In this document: in pieces, positions 1-8,823 of the stretch
Position numbering within the stretch: position 1 is the first letter of the stretch
Layout: every line of letters starts with the position of its first letter
Assembly: GCA_017305515.1 (NCBI GenBank)
Contig: JAFKKP010000306.1
Coordinates: forward strand, 1-53,548
DNA: 53,548 nucleotides
Source of the DNA: Hyphomicrobiales bacterium
GTDB taxonomy: Bacteria; Pseudomonadota; Alphaproteobacteria; Rhizobiales; Xanthobacteraceae
Reading direction: 5' to 3'
Translations under genes and position numbers: made by a program
Notes under the pieces: model-generated
Told to the model about the DNA's origin: nothing
The model's database searches: none
The model's input: the letters and a program-made list of their open reading frames with translations, nothing else

Positions 1-45
1 TTCGGGGCTTTGGCCCCTCTTCCCGTCTTAGCGATACGGCCCGGA

Positions 46-1005
46 ATGCGCGGATTTCTGCTTCTTGCCGCTCGGATATTGGTCTCGGCGGCACTGCTCT
101 ATTTTGCGTTCCGCGGCATCAATTTCGCCGCCATACAGACGCGCCTGTCCGCCATCGATCCGTTCTGGATTTTCCTCGCCGTTCTGGCGACGATTTTCCA
201 GATTTTCCTCGGCGCATTGCGCTGGCGTGAAATCAGCGCCGCCTGCAGCGCGCCGCTCGGTACCGGTCAGGCGTTCCGCTACAACATGATCGGCGCGTTC
301 TTCAATCAGACGCTGCCTTCCACCATCGGCGGCGACGCGATGCGGCTGTGGCTCGTCAAGCAGACCGGCGCGGGCTGGCGGGCTGCCACCTACTCCGTCC
401 TCGTCGATCGCGCCATCGGCCTGATCGCGCTCGCCATCATCGTCATCGTCAGCCTGCCGTGGAGTTACGACCTCGTTGCCAACCATCGTGGACGCATTGC
501 GCTGCTGCTGGTCGACATCGGCGCGCTCGGTGCCGGCGTCGGCTTTCTGATCGTCGGCTACATCTCGTGGAAATGGCTGACGACCTTCTGGCCGACCAAG
601 CATGTTCACGCCTGTTCGGTGATCGCCAATCGCGTGATCTTCAATCGCCGCAGCGGCCCCAAGATCGCGGTGCTGTCGATTTCGATCCACGTCATGGCCG
701 TTGTCATCGCATGGTGCGCGGTGCGTTCGATCTCGGCACCTGCCGCCTTCGAGCAATTGTTCATGCTGGTGCCGCCGATCATGCTCATCACCATGCTGCC
801 GATCTCGATTGCCGGATGGGGCGTGCGCGAAGCCACCATGATGGTCGCGTTCGGCTATGCGGGCCTCGCGCAGACCGACGGTACCATCGTCTCGCTGTTG
901 TTCGGCGCGACATCCTTCGTCGTCGGTGCCATCGGCGGATTGATCTGGATTTTCAGTGCGGAAAAGACATCGGGAAGCCCTGAAGATGCCCCCGACGACG
1001 TCTGA
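46..1005 (+). CDS. Flippase-like integral membrane protein (lysylphosphatidylglycerol synthase TM / AglD family)
   Basis: A hydrophobic protein of about 319 residues with some seven or eight predicted membrane segments. It has the family signature STIGGDAMRLW near residue 90 and a PISIAGWGVRE motif near residue 255, both typical of the lysylphosphatidylglycerol synthase transmembrane / UPF0104 family. Members beside glycan genes are thought to move or process lipid-linked sugars, but the biochemical role is usually unknown. I chose the ATG at 46 because it begins directly with a hydrophobic helix. A TTG at 10 is in frame, and the frame stays open to the window edge, so the true start could be further upstream. 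Its end overlaps the next gene by 20 nt, so the two are probably co-transcribed. The family call is firm; the function is inferred. Confidence 0.8.
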   Translation: MRGFLLLAARILVSAALLYFAFRGINFAAIQTRLSAIDPFWIFLAVLATIFQIFLGALRWREISAACSAPLGTGQAFRYNMIGAFFNQTLPSTIGGDAMRLWLVKQTGAGWRAATYSVLVDRAIGLIALAIIVIVSLPWSYDLVANHRGRIALLLVDIGALGAGVGFLIVGYISWKWLTTFWPTKHVHACSVIANRVIFNRRSGPKIAVLSISIHVMAVVIAWCAVRSISAPAAFEQLFMLVPPIMLITMLPISIAGWGVREATMMVAFGYAGLAQTDGTIVSLLFGATSFVVGAIGGLIWIFSAEKTSGSPEDAPDDV

Positions 1006-2389
1006 TACCGTCTCTTCGCCGCAACGCGCCGCCGCGGCGCTTTCTTTCAAAATCTTTTTTGCCGCGCTTATTGTGCGCTGGATCTATGCGCTGGCCGTGT
1101 ACGGCTGGATGGGCGACGCCGGCATGAAGGGCGTCGACTCGATCGAATATGCACGCAATGCCGTTGCATTCGCCGAGGCGCTGAAGTCCGGCATGCTCAC
1201 TCTCAATGAGTCGCTCGGCACCAATCCCTACACGATGCCGCTGTTTCACTGGCTCGCCGGCCTGCCGTATCTCATCTTCGACAACGCGCATGGCGCGCTG
1301 GCCTACGTGCTGTTGCAGGGCGCATTTGACGCCGCGACCTGCGTCATCGTCTATCGCATCGCTTTGCTGATCGCGCCGCGCATCGCGCTTGCAGCGGCCA
1401 TCGTCGCCATTCTCAATCCGACCCAGATCGTGATGAGCGGATTATTCTACGCTGACACGCCCTTCACGACATTCGTTGCGCTGTCCTTCCTCGCCGCGCT
1501 GAAATGGGCGGACGCACCAACGTTCCGAAATAGCGCGTTGCTTGGCATCGCCCTCGGACTCGCCGCACTCGTCCGGGCGATCATCGTGCCGTGGGCCTTC
1601 TTCGCGCTCGCGCTGCTGACGATCTTCGGGCTGGTGCGGCGCGCCGGAATTAGACGCACTGCGTCGCTTGCGCTCGCGCTCGTTGTGCTGGGCGGCTGCG
1701 TCGGGACGATCATGTTCAAGAACTATCGCCACTACGGTGTGCCGGGCATATCGCCCCAGAGCGGAATTTATCTCGCACTATGGATCGTGCCACTTGCCAA
1801 GGAGATGCAGGATCGCACGCCGTATGCCAGGACTGCCGAGGAGATGGAAAAGAAACGTCTCGAGCGTTTCGGGCCGCTTCCGGCGAACTATTACGAACAG
1901 TCGCGGCAATACACCGAAATCGGGCGCGAGGCGCTGAAAGAGATTCCGGCGATTGCGCTCGTGAAATCCTGGATGTCGGGAATAGCCATCAATCTGACGT
2001 CGCCCGCTGTCTTGTTGTCACCGCCGCTGTCGCAAATCCCGCGCACCGGTTTCGTCGATACGCCGGGAAGTTCTTTTCCAGAGAAAGTATTTAACTACGC
2101 ATTTCGCTCAGGCAACGTGATCTACAGTTCGTTCCTGATCGCGGGCCTGGCCGGTTTGGCGATCATGCGCGCCATTCAACTGACCGGGTTTGTATCGCTC
2201 GCGCGGCGCGCATCGCTCTGGGCCTTTCTGTTCCTGATGCTGTCATGGTTCGGATATCTGCTGATTGTGAGCGGACCTATCGCTTCGCCGAAATATCGCC
2301 TGCCGCTCGAGCCGCTGTTTAGCGTGATGACGGGCGCGGGACTGATCGCCCTTGCCGACTGGCGAAAAAAGAACACCGCGAACGCTTGA
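986..2389 (+). CDS. GT39/ArnT-like polytopic glycosyltransferase
   Basis: A membrane protein of about 467 residues with many hydrophobic helices. An early periplasmic loop holds acidic residues (KGVDSIEYARNA), the arrangement seen in ArnT/PMT (GT39, GT-C fold) enzymes that use polyprenyl-phosphate sugars on the periplasmic side. A hydrophilic loop of charged residues (about 270-330) separates the two membrane halves. The ATG at 986 is preferred over a GTG at 956 because it lies just inside the end of the upstream flippase-like gene and has a GGGAAG-like ribosome site before it. The downstream gene is convergent, with only three bases between the stops. The likely role is adding a sugar to lipid A, core or O-chain in the periplasm; donor and acceptor cannot be read from sequence. 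Confidence 0.75.
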   Translation: MPPTTSDTVSSPQRAAAALSFKIFFAALIVRWIYALAVYGWMGDAGMKGVDSIEYARNAVAFAEALKSGMLTLNESLGTNPYTMPLFHWLAGLPYLIFDNAHGALAYVLLQGAFDAATCVIVYRIALLIAPRIALAAAIVAILNPTQIVMSGLFYADTPFTTFVALSFLAALKWADAPTFRNSALLGIALGLAALVRAIIVPWAFFALALLTIFGLVRRAGIRRTASLALALVVLGGCVGTIMFKNYRHYGVPGISPQSGIYLALWIVPLAKEMQDRTPYARTAEEMEKKRLERFGPLPANYYEQSRQYTEIGREALKEIPAIALVKSWMSGIAINLTSPAVLLSPPLSQIPRTGFVDTPGSSFPEKVFNYAFRSGNVIYSSFLIAGLAGLAIMRAIQLTGFVSLARRASLWAFLFLMLSWFGYLLIVSGPIASPKYRLPLEPLFSVMTGAGLIALADWRKKNTANA

Positions 2390-2398
2390 AAATCAAGC
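2384..2398. terminator. Perfect inverted repeat spanning two convergent stop codons
   Basis: GCTTGA-AAA-TCAAGC is a perfect 6-bp inverted repeat with a 3-nt loop. It contains the TGA stop of the rightward GT39-like gene and the TGA stop of the leftward methyltransferase. The stem is short and has no clear T-tract on either side, so it is at most a weak two-way terminator. It is the only non-coding structure at this junction. Confidence 0.3.
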
Positions 2399-3118
2399 TG
2401 CCTTCTTCTCGATTACGATCAGCATCCGGAAACCGAAAAAACGGCCGAGCGCGCGCTCGATGCGCCGCTCGATCCACAGCGTTGCGCGCGCCATCGGTTC
2501 GGTCATCAGCTGCCATCGCTTGAAGCCGCCGCTCGCAGGGTATGCGACGAAGGCGAACCAGTCGGTGTCGCGGATCGCAAGCTGCGGAAATTTCCGATGA
2601 AAGGCGTCGCGATATTTCGTGACGAGCAATGTCGGAATTGCCTGATTGGACGCATAGGGATCGCGCGATGCGTCGGGCGCGCCTTCGATCAGCGGATCGG
2701 CGCGCAGATCGACCGGCTCGTGGTGCACGAGATAGAACGGACGGCTGCCGACGCTGATGCCGGGTTCGACCATCACGATACGGCCGCCTTCACGCAGCAC
2801 TCGGCCAGCCTCGCGAAACAGCAGCGAAGGAAATTCGATGTGATGCAGCACGTCCAGCATCACGATGTTGGACAGCGCGCCGTCAGCGAACGGCAGTTTC
2901 TGCGCGTCGGCAACGAGATCGAGCCACGGCGCATACTGGATGTCCGACGACACGAGATCGCCGATGCGTTCCTTCAGATTGCCGATGCCGCCGCCGATCT
3001 CCAGCGTCGTACCAGGCACACAGCGCGAAGCGATGCGCGCAAAAATGTCGTTGTAGAGCGTGCGCAGAATGGGCTTGCGCTGCCACGCCGCGCGATAAGT
3101 GTTGAGCGCGTCCGTCAT
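2393..3118 (-). CDS. Class I SAM-dependent methyltransferase (Methyltransf_11 type)
   Basis: A 241-residue protein with the SAM-binding motif I TTLEIGGGIGNL (residues 38-48) and a post-motif LDVLHHIEFP typical of small-molecule and glycan methyltransferases. The C-terminal third is basic and specific to this protein. The substrate is unknown; from context a sugar hydroxyl or a lipid-linked intermediate is plausible. The ATG at 3118 faces the FkbM methyltransferase across a 121-nt divergent gap. It converges with the GT39-like gene on its other side and is cut off from the large leftward gene run by the rightward FkbM gene, so it is probably a separate transcript. Confidence 0.82.
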   Translation of the reverse strand: MTDALNTYRAAWQRKPILRTLYNDIFARIASRCVPGTTLEIGGGIGNLKERIGDLVSSDIQYAPWLDLVADAQKLPFADGALSNIVMLDVLHHIEFPSLLFREAGRVLREGGRIVMVEPGISVGSRPFYLVHHEPVDLRADPLIEGAPDASRDPYASNQAIPTLLVTKYRDAFHRKFPQLAIRDTDWFAFVAYPASGGFKRWQLMTEPMARATLWIERRIERALGRFFGFRMLIVIEKKAA

Positions 3119-3178
3119 CTACACCCGTTCCATCGCTTTAATACGGACTTCAGTCGGACCGCACGAATCCGCCAGCCG

Positions 3179-3207
3179 TTTACACGCATTAGCACGTTGG
3201 CTAAAAG
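3179..3207 (+). promoter_or_regulatory. Candidate sigma70-type promoter for the FkbM methyltransferase
   Basis: TTTACA, then 17 nt, then TAAAAG: 5/6 and 4/6 matches to the -35 and -10 consensus with ideal spacing. It lies 33 nt upstream of the ATG at 3240, inside the divergent gap between two methyltransferase genes. This is seen by eye only; alphaproteobacterial promoters vary. Confidence 0.4.
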
Positions 3208-3239
3208 ACCCATCGAGATATCCCAAACCCAGAAAACCG

Positions 3240-4103
3240 ATGAAAACCGCCCACAAGATGGCCCTCGCGCGCATGGCCTATCATGCCGTTCACCTCGGGC
3301 GGGCAGCCGTCGGAAAATCCGATTCCGCGATCGTCGTGCGTGACGGCGTCACCTACGATCTCGATATCGGCCAGGGAATCGACTTCGCAATCTATCTTGG
3401 CAATTTCTTCGAGCGCGACACGCGGCGCGCGCTCTCCGAACTGACCGTTCCCGGCTCGACCGTGCTCGACATCGGCGCCAATATCGGCGCGCATACGCTT
3501 CATCTCGCACGCTGTGTCGGCCCGAACGGCCGTGTGCTCGCGTTCGAGCCGACCGACTACGCGTTCCGCAAACTGTCGCGTAACCTCGCGCTCAATACCG
3601 GACTCACACAGAGAGTTTCGCTCTATCACTGCTTTCTCGCCTCGCACGACGGCGACCGGATTCCGGATGCCATTTACTCAAGCTGGCCGCTGACCGACCG
3701 GGCAAGCGGCGTTTTCGCGGGCGACGATGTCCACGCCGAACATCTAGGCCGGGCAATGCGCACCGACGAAGCAAAATCGCGAAGCATCGACAGCATTCTT
3801 GCCGAAAACGGAAACCCGCCGATTCATCTCGTCAAACTCGATGTGGACGGGTTTGAGTGCGATATTCTTCGCGGCGCTCAGAAAATGATGTCCGGCCAGA
3901 AGCCGATTTTCGTGATGGAGCTTGCGCCCTACGTTCTGGACGAACGCGGCGCGTCTCTCGGAGAACTGATCGGCCTTTTTCGTCCGCACGGATACAAATT
4001 CTATCACGAACGGACGAAAGCGCGGCTGCCGAACGACGTCGAGTCGTACAAGCAACTCATCGAAGTGGGCGAGAGCATCAATGTGATCGCGCGCACCGGC
4101 TGA
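3240..4103 (+). CDS. FkbM family methyltransferase
   Basis: A 287-residue protein with SAM motif I TVLDIGANIGAHTLHLA near residue 78 followed by VLAFEPTDYAFRKL, the hallmark of FkbM O-methyltransferases. A VKLDVDGFECDILRGA block near residue 200 matches the family's conserved IDVEGxE region. These enzymes methylate hydroxyls on glycans, macrolides or nodulation factors. I chose the ATG at 3240. An upstream GTG in frame at 3099 would run into the divergent gene and has no support. No strong Shine-Dalgarno is visible, but a promoter candidate lies at 3179-3207. It is the only rightward gene between 2393 and 43110 and marks the end of the large leftward gene run, with which it converges. Its target is probably a sugar of the locus polysaccharide. 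Confidence 0.87.
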   Translation: MKTAHKMALARMAYHAVHLGRAAVGKSDSAIVVRDGVTYDLDIGQGIDFAIYLGNFFERDTRRALSELTVPGSTVLDIGANIGAHTLHLARCVGPNGRVLAFEPTDYAFRKLSRNLALNTGLTQRVSLYHCFLASHDGDRIPDAIYSSWPLTDRASGVFAGDDVHAEHLGRAMRTDEAKSRSIDSILAENGNPPIHLVKLDVDGFECDILRGAQKMMSGQKPIFVMELAPYVLDERGASLGELIGLFRPHGYKFYHERTKARLPNDVESYKQLIEVGESINVIARTG

Positions 4104-4120
4104 CGCGCTGCGAGCGATCG

Positions 4121-5554
4121 CTAGACCGCCTTGATCTTGAAGAAGGCGAAAACCACCATCTGCAACAGCATCCAGCCGTGGCTGAAACGCGATATCTGCG
4201 TCTCGCCATACTCGCGCGCGGCGTAGCGGATCGGCAGGTCGATGGTTTTCAGGTTGAGTTTCGACGAACCGAAGATCAGGTCGAAATCGCCGAACGGATC
4301 GAAATCGCCGAAATAGGCCTTACCCTCGCGCAGGCGGTAGTAATCGGTACGCCGCATCACTTTGGTGCCGCAGAGCGTATCGGTATAACGCTGATTGAGC
4401 AGCCACGAGAACAGATATGAGAAAATCTTGTTGGCGAGGAGATTGAGAAAGCGCATCGCGTCGTCTTCGAGCGGATAAACCAGCCGCGAGCCGTTAATGA
4501 ACTCACCCTGCCCCGACTTGATGGCGTTCCAGAATTTCGGAAGCTGCTCCGGCGGCATCGTCAGATCGGCGTCGAGGATCATCAACACGTCGCCGCGCGC
4601 GACATCGTAGGCCGTGAACACCGCGTCCGCCTTGCCCTTGCCGGGCTGGCGCATCAGCTTGATGTCTTTATCCGGATACGCCGCCTTGACGCGCTCCATC
4701 TCTTCATAAGTGCCGTCCTGGCTGTGGCCTTCGATAAAGATGATTTCGATGTCGTCGCAGAATTGCGGGATGCGCTGCACGGCAGGTTCGATGTTGCCGC
4801 GCTCGTTGCGCGCCGGAACCACAACTGTGACAGATTTCAAATTTTCAATCGCGGACTGGAGCGAGCGTGACACCAGGTAGTGACGCAAAGCGAAAAAGCG
4901 AAATCCGGGAAGGATACTGATAAAGCGATTGATGAGCCGCCCGATGCCGAACAGCGAGAGCGGCATCAGCACACGCTGCTCGGATTTGACCGGATCGAAA
5001 TTGGCAAGCGAGGCGAGCGCGCGAAGATCGGCGGGCGACAGCGCGTTCTGCGGCGGATAGGGCATGCGCTGTCCCGTCACTTCCGCGAGCTTCAGGATCG
5101 GCTGCCAAAGATGGGAGAAATAGCCGACGATCACGCGCGTATGCCGCGCGCACAACGGATGCAGCTGCTCGAGGAATTTCTGGATGTCTTCGATGGCGCC
5201 GATCGTGTCCATCACCAGAATGAAATCGAACGGTTCATCGAACTCGGCGAATGTCGAAGCGTCTTCCGCGTCGCCGACCTTGAAGTTGAGATGTGGATGC
5301 AGCCGCTTGGCTTGCTCGATCATACCGGAGCTGAAATCGATACCGACCCCGTAAGACGGCTGAAGTGCGGCCAGCGTGTCGCCGGTGCCACAGCCGATTT
5401 CCAGAACGCGCGCGCCGGCCGGAATCAGGAAGTGCAGATATTTTTCGTCCTCGCGATGAAAGAACTGCGCCTTGCCGCGCCAGCGTTCGCGATCGGCCGC
5501 GTAGGCTTCGGAGTGCTGAAGGATAGCCGCTTTGCGCGGAGACATTTGGGTCAT
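4121..5554 (-). CDS. Fusion of a SAM methyltransferase and a family 2 glycosyltransferase
   Basis: A 477-residue protein with two complete catalytic domains. Residues about 30-190 form a class I methyltransferase (VLEIGCGTGDTL, residues 50-61, with a FDFILVMDTIGA region). Residues about 242-450 form a GT2 domain of the dolichyl-phosphate-mannose-synthase type (VTVVVPARNERGNIE at 243, VLMILDADLTMPP at 323 supplying the DxD-like metal site, then an ER-like segment). One short hydrophobic stretch lies near the C terminus. The fusion suggests methylation and transfer of the same sugar, or methylation of a chain end. It is the last gene of the leftward run, 28 nt after an AsnB-type gene. A second in-frame ATG at 5545 is possible; neither has a clear ribosome site. 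Domain calls are firm, substrates unknown. Confidence 0.88.
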   Translation of the reverse strand: MTQMSPRKAAILQHSEAYAADRERWRGKAQFFHREDEKYLHFLIPAGARVLEIGCGTGDTLAALQPSYGVGIDFSSGMIEQAKRLHPHLNFKVGDAEDASTFAEFDEPFDFILVMDTIGAIEDIQKFLEQLHPLCARHTRVIVGYFSHLWQPILKLAEVTGQRMPYPPQNALSPADLRALASLANFDPVKSEQRVLMPLSLFGIGRLINRFISILPGFRFFALRHYLVSRSLQSAIENLKSVTVVVPARNERGNIEPAVQRIPQFCDDIEIIFIEGHSQDGTYEEMERVKAAYPDKDIKLMRQPGKGKADAVFTAYDVARGDVLMILDADLTMPPEQLPKFWNAIKSGQGEFINGSRLVYPLEDDAMRFLNLLANKIFSYLFSWLLNQRYTDTLCGTKVMRRTDYYRLREGKAYFGDFDPFGDFDLIFGSSKLNLKTIDLPIRYAAREYGETQISRFSHGWMLLQMVVFAFFKIKAV

Positions 5555-5582
5555 GTGAACAGCAATTCGATTGAGATTAAGA

Positions 5583-7556
5583 TTACGATGCGGTGCGAGC
5601 CCATGTGTCGGCCCAGCTTTCTGCCATCAGGACGTTCCACAGCCAAGAGCCATGATTGCGCGTTCCGCGCAGATGTTCCTGCCACACGCTCTGCACACGG
5701 GAGGCGTCGAACCAGCCCTGCGCATTCAATCGCTCAGTCGCGAGCAGATCAGACGCCCAGCCTTTGAGCGGGCCGCGCAGCCACGCATCGAGCGGAATGC
5801 CGAAGCCGGTTTTCGGACGATCCGTCAGCGCCACCGGCACATGGCGTTGCAGAACCTGCCGCACAAGCCACTTGCCTTGCCCATCGCGCACTTTCATGCC
5901 GGGCGGAACGCGGGTGCTGAATTCGGCAACGTCCTTGTCAAGAAACGGTACGCGCGTTTCGAGACTCACCGCCATCGCAGCGCGATCGACTTTCTGAAGA
6001 ATATCGTCCGACAGATAGCTGAGTGCATCCGACAGGGTCATGCGATCCAGCGGATCGATGGTTTTCCGAACACCGGACATCTGCGCGTTGAACCAGCTTT
6101 TCGGCTCCGTGCCGCCGATCACAGTTCGGGACGGATCGTCATCGATGGAACTGAGCCGCCGGTACATCTCGTCGAAAGTTTTCGAATCGACGATCCGGCC
6201 AATTTTGGCTGCCTGATCGCCCGCGCGCAGAATCCGAAATTTGCGCGGAAGGATTTTGCCGGCCAGCGCGCCGATGGTGTTGGCAGGCTCCGGCGCGATC
6301 AGGCCGATCAGCGTTGCAAGCGCGTTTTTGACCGGCGCCGGCAAATGTCCGAACCGCGCGTGAAGCCGTCCGCCCCACACATGACGATTATAGCCGCCGA
6401 ACAATTCGTCGCCGCCGTCGCCCGACAGCGAAACCGTGACACTTTTGCGCGCCAGCGCGGAGACGAGATGCGTCGGAATCTGCGATGAATCGCCGAACGG
6501 CTCGTCATACATCTCAGCGAGCTTCGGAATCACGCTGCGCGCATCTTCAGGTGACACGATCATTTCGGTATGATCGGTCGCAAGATGCCGTGCGATGCCG
6601 CGCGCGTGTTCGGCCTCGTTGAATTCAGCCTCCGCAAATCCGATGGAAAATGTGCGAACCGGGCGCGGCGATTGCTTTTGCATCAGCGCGACGATTGTCG
6701 ATGAATCGATGCCGCCAGACAGGAACGCGCCCAGCGGCACATCCGACAGCGATTGCCGGGCGACCGATTGCGATAACAATAGTTCCAGTTGGTTCGCCGC
6801 CTCGACGGCATCGGACACGCGCTCGTTCTGCGCGGCAACGACCTTGTCGCGCATCGACCAGTAAGGCTTCGGCTCGGGGAACTCTCCGGGATTCCGGTCA
6901 GCCTTGAACACCGCAAAGGATGACGGATCGAGTTTGCGAACGCCCTGCCAGATCGTCCACGGCGCGGGGACATAAGAGTAGCGCATGAACGATGTCAGCG
7001 CATTCCGGTCCAGCTCCCCGTTCCAGCGCGGATGCGCGGCGAAGGCCTTCAGTTCAGATGCGAACACAAGATCGCCGCCGACCCATCCATAGAACAGAGG
7101 CTTCTCGCCGAAACGGTCGCGGCACAAAGCGAGCGTCCGATCACGCGCGTCCCAGATCGCGAAGGCGAACATGCCGATGAAGCGTTCGAGCGCGCCTTCG
7201 ACGCCCCACTGCCTCACCGCATAAAGCAACGTCTCGGTATCGGAATGGCCGCGCCAGTTCGGTGCGGCGTCCGCGGCTTCAAGCTCGTTGCGGATGTCGA
7301 GATGATTGTAAATCTCGCCATTGAAGGTGACGCTGAAGCGGCCGCAGTCGCTGTGCATCGGCTGCGCGCCCGCCGGCGTCAGATCGAGGATCGACAGCCG
7401 GCGATGTCCGAGACAAATGCGCCCGGATGTATCGGACCACACGCCCTCGGCGTCCGGGCCGCGATGCGCCAAGGTCGAGATCATGCGCCCGACAATCTCG
7501 CCGAGACTGTCCCGCGAACTGCCGCATGTCCGCATGATACCTGCGATGCCGCACAT
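5583..7556 (-). CDS. asnB: AsnB-type glutamine-dependent amidotransferase (copy 1)
   Basis: A 657-residue protein starting MCGIAG, so Cys2 is available as glutaminase nucleophile after removal of Met1. The class II glutaminase domain spans about 1-200 (HRGPDAEG at 31, FNGEIYNH at 78). The synthetase domain carries the PP-loop SGGIDSS at 280-286 and GDGGDELFGGYNRH further on. Family members make asparagine, but AsnB relatives in O-antigen loci (for example WbpS, or Bordetella wbm genes) amidate uronic acids to uronamides. Being one of four different AsnB-type genes in one glycan locus argues strongly for the second role. It lies 19 nt after a CgeB-like glycosyltransferase and 28 nt before the methyltransferase-GT2 fusion. 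Which uronate it amidates is not known. Confidence 0.88.
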   Translation of the reverse strand: MCGIAGIMRTCGSSRDSLGEIVGRMISTLAHRGPDAEGVWSDTSGRICLGHRRLSILDLTPAGAQPMHSDCGRFSVTFNGEIYNHLDIRNELEAADAAPNWRGHSDTETLLYAVRQWGVEGALERFIGMFAFAIWDARDRTLALCRDRFGEKPLFYGWVGGDLVFASELKAFAAHPRWNGELDRNALTSFMRYSYVPAPWTIWQGVRKLDPSSFAVFKADRNPGEFPEPKPYWSMRDKVVAAQNERVSDAVEAANQLELLLSQSVARQSLSDVPLGAFLSGGIDSSTIVALMQKQSPRPVRTFSIGFAEAEFNEAEHARGIARHLATDHTEMIVSPEDARSVIPKLAEMYDEPFGDSSQIPTHLVSALARKSVTVSLSGDGGDELFGGYNRHVWGGRLHARFGHLPAPVKNALATLIGLIAPEPANTIGALAGKILPRKFRILRAGDQAAKIGRIVDSKTFDEMYRRLSSIDDDPSRTVIGGTEPKSWFNAQMSGVRKTIDPLDRMTLSDALSYLSDDILQKVDRAAMAVSLETRVPFLDKDVAEFSTRVPPGMKVRDGQGKWLVRQVLQRHVPVALTDRPKTGFGIPLDAWLRGPLKGWASDLLATERLNAQGWFDASRVQSVWQEHLRGTRNHGSWLWNVLMAESWADTWARTAS

Positions 7557-7575
7557 CAGCGTGTAACTCTCGCCG

Positions 7576-8823
7576 TCATGCGCTCAATTTCGCGTTCGCA
7601 GGGCGCGCGCCGTTCGCGCCTGCCAGCACATCGAATACCGTCTGCATGCGGTGCGCGTATGTGTGCTTCGACATCACGAGGTCATAAGCCGCGTCGGCAA
7701 CACGACCGCGCTCCTTTGGATCGCGGAAACGCGCCAGCACGTCGTCGATATTGGAGAAGTCCGGCTCAAGCGCGAGATAATGCTCGTCCGCTTTCAAAAT
7801 GTCGTTGAAGCGGCCGCGAAACATGATCTGACAGGTCTTCGTGCCGGCCGCATCGAAATGCCGCGAGCTGATGCATTTTCCGGTCGGCTGCGACGGCGCG
7901 CGGCCTGCGAAAAACTTTTCGTAGATTTCATTGTAGTCGAGCTGCTCGTTGACCAGCGCCTCGTGGCGGAACGGCCCGCTGGTCATCGCGCGCCGTGCGA
8001 TGGACTTCATCCACCACGGCAGCCGATGACCGAATTTGCGCAGCACCGAGTCGTTGCGCAGAACGATGCCCTTCGTCTCTTTCGCAAGCACATAGCTGCG
8101 GATCGCGTTCATGATCGTGTCATCGCGCTCAAGAAATGCGGTGCCGGCTTCGGTCGCAACGGTTCCCTTGCAGCGATTGAGATAGTCCGCCCAGCCCTTG
8201 CGATCGAGACGTTCGTCCGACACCTCGACTTTCAGCCCGCGTAGCGCGCCATTGTCCGCAAACCATTGCAGCAGACGGTTGCGATCGTCGTCGCCGAGAT
8301 ACGGCAGATAGCGCACCGCGCGCACGCCGATGTCCAGCGGGCGCGATACCGGCTCACCTATAGGCTTGTAAACGCCGGGATTGACCGCATGCGGGATTGC
8401 GACGACGCCTTTTGCCGCGACATCGCCGAACAGATAGTCACCGGCCTCGCGCAAAAGCTGTGTCGCCACATAGTCGGGCTTCAGCCGCGCGAACAATTCG
8501 CGCTTCTCGGCGATGGGCGAGCCGGGAAGGCTGACTTCGTTGCCGACGAATGTAAGCAGCGGCACATTGCGCGCGGCCAACGTATCGACATGCGGCAAGA
8601 GATAGTCCGCCGTGTCGCCGTTGGTCGAATGCAGAAGTACGACGGCATCGACGCTGCGCAGCAATTTCGGAATCTGCGCTTTTGCGTCCGACGCGACGAT
8701 ATTGACCGCAACCGCATCGAACTGCGGCGCGGCCTTGAATGCATCCAGCCAGTCGTCGAAATAAGACAGCCGGTCGGTGTAATTCGCGTAGCCGACCAGA
8801 AGACGCATGCGGCTTTCCGCCAT
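7576..8823 (-). CDS. CgeB-like (Glyco_trans_1_2) glycosyltransferase, copy A
   Basis: A 415-residue soluble protein resembling GT-B glycosyltransferases with a CgeB-type C-terminal domain: a conserved RPLDIGVRAVRYLPYLGD region near residue 160, then WADYLNRCKGTVATEAG and FNDILKADEHYLALEPDF near the C terminus. It is a clear paralogue of the gene at 15644-16957, sharing the RP-D-G-RA, W-D-RCK, E-G and ADxHYLAL blocks. The start is taken at the ATG at 8823, which overlaps the stop of the epimerase gene (ATGA); a longer reading to 8955 lies wholly inside that gene. Like its paralogue it sits directly upstream of an AsnB-type gene, so each pair may add and amidate one residue. Donor and acceptor are unknown. 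Confidence 0.78.
   Translation of the reverse strand: MAESRMRLLVGYANYTDRLSYFDDWLDAFKAAPQFDAVAVNIVASDAKAQIPKLLRSVDAVVLLHSTNGDTADYLLPHVDTLAARNVPLLTFVGNEVSLPGSPIAEKRELFARLKPDYVATQLLREAGDYLFGDVAAKGVVAIPHAVNPGVYKPIGEPVSRPLDIGVRAVRYLPYLGDDDRNRLLQWFADNGALRGLKVEVSDERLDRKGWADYLNRCKGTVATEAGTAFLERDDTIMNAIRSYVLAKETKGIVLRNDSVLRKFGHRLPWWMKSIARRAMTSGPFRHEALVNEQLDYNEIYEKFFAGRAPSQPTGKCISSRHFDAAGTKTCQIMFRGRFNDILKADEHYLALEPDFSNIDDVLARFRDPKERGRVADAAYDLVMSKHTYAHRMQTVFDVLAGANGARPANAKLSA

Noticed and set aside
28-1050. A 340-codon open frame on the - strand
   Set aside because: Shadow of the flippase-like gene; highly charged low-complexity translation without domain similarity.
4113-4122. AGCGATCGCT palindrome between convergent stops
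   Set aside because: A 10-bp palindrome without loop or T-tract; such GC-rich words are common in this DNA, so I do not call a terminator.
4333-4343. GGCGGTAGTAA, an ops-like match on the + strand
   Set aside because: It lies inside the methyltransferase-GT2 gene, antisense to its transcription, and comes from ordinary coding sequence; the last consensus base also fails.
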